Below are positions 6,652 to 8,076 of a DNA stretch of 8,076 nt, one piece after another. How positions within the stretch are numbered: position 1 is the first letter of the stretch; every line of letters begins with the position of its first letter. The position numbers were made by a program, and so were the translations under genes. The stretch comes from CAIOYC01 sp038327995 (GTDB lineage Bacteria; Pseudomonadota; Alphaproteobacteria; Caulobacterales; Caulobacteraceae): contig JBBQLP010000078.1 in NCBI GenBank assembly GCA_038327995.1, positions 1 to 8,076 on the forward strand, given 5' to 3'. The notes under the pieces are model-generated. The model saw nothing but the letters and a program-made list of their open reading frames with translations. It had not been told where the DNA came from and ran no database searches.

Positions 6652-6743
6652 CACGCTTGACGCGACGACTGGGAGGGTGAGAGCCCCTGAGAGCCGCTCC
6701 GTGTCTCTTTCTGGCAACGACCGCTGGTCAAGGAGACATAGCC
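6652..6743 (+). other. 5' leader of the small ORF
   Basis: About 90 nt between the promoter-like elements and the small ORF. It contains a tandem 10-nt unit, TGAGAGCCCC then TGAGAGCCGC (6678-6697), a possible pairing of GAGA (6689-6692) with TCTC (6704-6707), and a GACC-GCT-GGTC mini-hairpin (6719-6729) just before the Shine-Dalgarno sequence. I could not match it to a known riboswitch or RNA motif. It may be an ordinary leader. Confidence 0.3.
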
Positions 6744-6875
6744 ATGAACACCAACACCTCCCTCGGCAACGCCCTGATGTCGTTTCTCTTCAGCGGTGTG
6801 ATGCCCCCCCATCACGCGCGCTTCGACTATGAGGCCCCACGGGTCGTTTCCCCGAGCGCCGCTAAGCGGAAGTAA
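6744..6875 (+). CDS. small ORF, 43-residue protein of unknown function
   Basis: ATG 6744 follows AAGGAG with an 8-nt gap, a strong ribosome site. The product has an N-terminal stretch TSLGNALMSFLFSGVM (5-20) of hydrophobic and small residues that could form a short amphipathic or membrane-associating helix. Then come PPHHARFDYEAP (21-32) and a basic tail SAAKRK. It is too short for a full transmembrane protein with a soluble domain and has no cleavable signal that I can see. The gene sits alone between two intrinsic terminators, with a promoter-like region in front, so it is likely its own transcription unit rather than a leader for the crotonase gene. I do not recognise any family. Alternatively the transcript could act mainly as an sRNA and the ORF be incidental, but the ribosome site and the stop-to-terminator fit argue for translation. 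Confidence 0.6.
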   Translation: MNTNTSLGNALMSFLFSGVMPPHHARFDYEAPRVVSPSAAKRK

Positions 6876-6906
6876 CCGCACGCACCAATACATCTGCTGA
6901 CGACTG

Positions 6907-6935
6907 TAGCCGCCCGGTTCGCCGGGGGCTATTTC
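6907..6935 (+). terminator. intrinsic terminator of the small ORF (UUCG loop)
   Basis: TAGCC-G-CCCGG (6907-6917) pairs with CCGGGGGCTA (6922-6931) in a 10-bp stem with one bulged G. It is closed by a TTCG tetraloop, which is exceptionally stable, and followed by TTTC. The T-tract is short, so termination may be partial. It starts 31 nt after the small ORF stop codon. Confidence 0.7.
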
Positions 6936-6942
6936 GTTGCGC

Positions 6943-6969
6943 TTGCCGCGCCCGGCCACGCCCTCTAAC
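6943..6969 (+). promoter_or_regulatory. possible promoter of the crotonase gene
   Basis: TTGCCGC (6943-6949), 12 bp, then CCTCTAAC (6962-6969) fits the Caulobacter housekeeping layout TTGACGS-N10-14-GCTANAWC, with 6 of 8 matches in the -10 part. It would give a leader of about 27 nt before ATG 7003. It lies just after the small ORF terminator. A weak, consensus-only call that depends on the organism guess. Confidence 0.35.
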
Positions 6970-7002
6970 GGTTTCTCCATAAACCCGGCGAGGACTAGCG
7001 GC

Positions 7003-7794
7003 ATGATCACCACCGAATTACGCGGCCCCATCGCGATCCTGACCCTGAACCGGCCCGACGCCATGAACGCCCTCGGCGCACCCGGAGACGGAGATCAGGT
7101 GGCCGCTGCGTGCGAGGCGATCAACGCCAACCAAGCCATCCGCTGCGTGATTCTGACCGGGGCGGGCCGCGCCTTTTCGGCGGGCGGCGATGTGAAGGCT
7201 ATGAAGGCGCGGGAAGGGGCCTTTGCGGGTGGCGGCGTCGGCATCCGCGACAATTACAAGAACAACATCCACCGCATCGTCCGCTCGATCTATGGCCTCG
7301 AAGTCCCGTGCGTCGCGGCGGTGAACGGGGCGGCTATCGGGCTGGGGTGCGATGTGGCCTGTATGGCGGATATCCGTATCGCATCGGATACGGCGCGCTT
7401 TGGCGTCACCTTCCTGAAGCTGGGCCTGATCCCTGGCGATGGCGGCGCCTGGCTTTTGCCCCGCACCATCGGAATGAGCCGGGCGGCGGAGCTTCTCTTC
7501 ACCGGTGATGTAATCGACGCAGCCACTGCCGAAAAGTGGGGGCTGGTGTCGAAGGCTGTGCCGCACGAAACCTTGATGGACGAAGCCATGGCGTTGGCGA
7601 CCCGGATCGCGCAGCAGCCCCCTCACGCCCTTCGCCTCGCCAAGAGCCTGCTCAAGCATGGCCAGACCACCAGCTACGACACCCTGATGGAGATGTCAGC
7701 GGCCGCCCAGGCCATCTCCCACCTCACCCGCGACCATATGGAAGGGGTCAAGGCGCTGCTGGAGAAGCGACCCGCCGTGTTCACTGGGGTGTAG
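7003..7794 (+). CDS. enoyl-CoA hydratase/isomerase (crotonase) family protein
   Basis: A 263-residue protein, normal for the family. Start is ATG 7003 with GAGGA about 9 nt upstream. An in-frame extension to 6937 would run through the promoter region. The crotonase fold is clear: NRPDAMNAL (16-24), the oxyanion-hole loop AFSAGGDVKAM (57-67), the second loop AAVNGAAIGLGCDVACMADIRIAS (105-128) and FGVTFLKLGLIPGDGGAWLLPRTIG (133-157). The catalytic glutamates of classical hydratase are not conserved: Glu144 is D117 and Glu164 is F137. An acid appears instead at D146 (PGDGG), near the Asp used in dienoyl-CoA isomerase. So an isomerase or another crotonase reaction is as likely as hydration. It is a cytosolic acyl-CoA enzyme, probably serving the same general pathway as the nearby dehydrogenases, but transcribed separately. 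Confidence 0.9.
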   Translation: MITTELRGPIAILTLNRPDAMNALGAPGDGDQVAAACEAINANQAIRCVILTGAGRAFSAGGDVKAMKAREGAFAGGGVGIRDNYKNNIHRIVRSIYGLEVPCVAAVNGAAIGLGCDVACMADIRIASDTARFGVTFLKLGLIPGDGGAWLLPRTIGMSRAAELLFTGDVIDAATAEKWGLVSKAVPHETLMDEAMALATRIAQQPPHALRLAKSLLKHGQTTSYDTLMEMSAAAQAISHLTRDHMEGVKALLEKRPAVFTGV

Positions 7795-7872
7795 CCGCCG
7801 CGCAGGATAGCTTGGCAGTGTGGCTTGCTGACCCTCGCGCAAACGGCGCATCGGGGGTAAATCCGCCCTCCC

Positions 7873-8076
7873 ATGAGCGATTTCGACGACGATGATGAGG
7901 ACAGCCGGGTGCGGCGCGGCAAGCTCGCGCTCTCAAACACGGCTGTGCTGGCGTATCTTTGGCGTCAATGGATGCGCTATCCGGTCACGCTCGGGAGTTC
8001 CATAGCCCTGACGCTGGTGGCGGTCGGGTTGGACCTGTGCATCCCCTGGGCGGCCGGGCATCTGGTGGATACCGTG
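7873..8076 (+). CDS. ABC transporter, permease/ATPase N-terminus (partial)
   Basis: The ORF runs off the window end, so only 68 residues are visible. ATG 7873 opens a reading frame with an acidic head (DFDDDDED, 3-10), a basic stretch, then LAYLWRQWMRYPVTLGSSIALTLVAVGLDLCIPWAAGHLVDTV (27-68). The pattern of an arginine-rich elbow helix (WRQWMRYP), a first transmembrane helix and PW.AG.LVD is the start of the type-IV exporter fold (MsbA/LmrA-like half transporters with a fused ATPase). Substrate and ATPase motifs lie outside the window. The ribosome site is weak: G5 about 16 nt upstream. It is separated from the crotonase gene by 78 bp with no terminator, so they may be co-transcribed. Confidence 0.8.
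   Translation, partial: MSDFDDDDEDSRVRRGKLALSNTAVLAYLWRQWMRYPVTLGSSIALTLVAVGLDLCIPWAAGHLVDTV

Noticed and set aside
6664..6743. TPP-riboswitch-like CTGAGAG in the small ORF leader
   Set aside because: The second conserved part of the thi-box (ACCUGAU...) is absent and the downstream gene is not a thiamin gene.
6937..7002. Upstream extension of the crotonase reading frame
   Set aside because: It would begin at TTG inside a promoter-like region and after a terminator, and adds residues not typical of the family. ATG 7003 has a ribosome site.
7018..7659. 213-codon minus-strand frame opposite the crotonase gene
   Set aside because: Antisense to a conserved gene, with no recognisable domain and no ribosome site.
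7813..7829. Sigma-54-like TGGCA...TTGCT before the ABC transporter gene
   Set aside because: The spacing between GG and GC is 11 bp instead of the strict 10, so sigma-54 use is unlikely.

Overview
The window is chromosomal DNA of high G+C content. It is most likely from an alphaproteobacterium, probably of the Caulobacterales (Caulobacter/Brevundimonas-like). I base this on the 23S-5S-tRNA-fMet order ending an rRNA operon, the 5S sequence, an initiator tRNA with an A-U pair at the top of its usual three-G-C run, a DUF1289 gene, a tandem pair of acyl-CoA dehydrogenase genes, and promoter-like GCTANAWC elements. The taxon is an inference from recall, not from a search.

Layout. Positions 1-694 are the 3' end of an rRNA operon: the last third of 23S domain V plus domain VI, a spacer, 5S rRNA, tRNA-fMet with encoded CCA, and an intrinsic terminator. 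dusA (tRNA-dihydrouridine synthase A) follows at once and may be translated from an almost leaderless mRNA. Next comes a secreted protein that looks like a small outer-membrane beta-barrel (1827-2639). It is convergent with a minus-strand cluster: a PaaI-like hotdog thioesterase and a small four-cysteine DUF1289 protein, overlapping by ATGA, then a membrane-anchored retropepsin-like protease.

A 220-bp divergent region (3895-4114) separates that cluster from a plus-strand pair of acyl-CoA dehydrogenase genes. These resemble the large and small subunits of PimC/PimD-type heteromeric enzymes. The region holds a perfect dyad and a 13-bp near-repeat that could serve both directions. The pair ends in a strong terminator at 6546-6578.

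Between that terminator and a second, UUCG-loop hairpin terminator (6907-6935) lies what looks like a self-contained small gene: a Pho-box-like or sigma-70-like element, a roughly 95-nt leader and a 43-codon ORF with a good ribosome-binding site. I recognise no family for it, and it is the most novel item here. A crotonase-fold protein with an unusual active site follows (7003-7794). The window ends inside the first transmembrane part of an ABC exporter gene.

The two dehydrogenase subunits, the crotonase and possibly the thioesterase point to acyl-CoA (beta-oxidation-type) metabolism, but the substrates cannot be read from the sequence. I saw no mobile element, CRISPR array or integrase.
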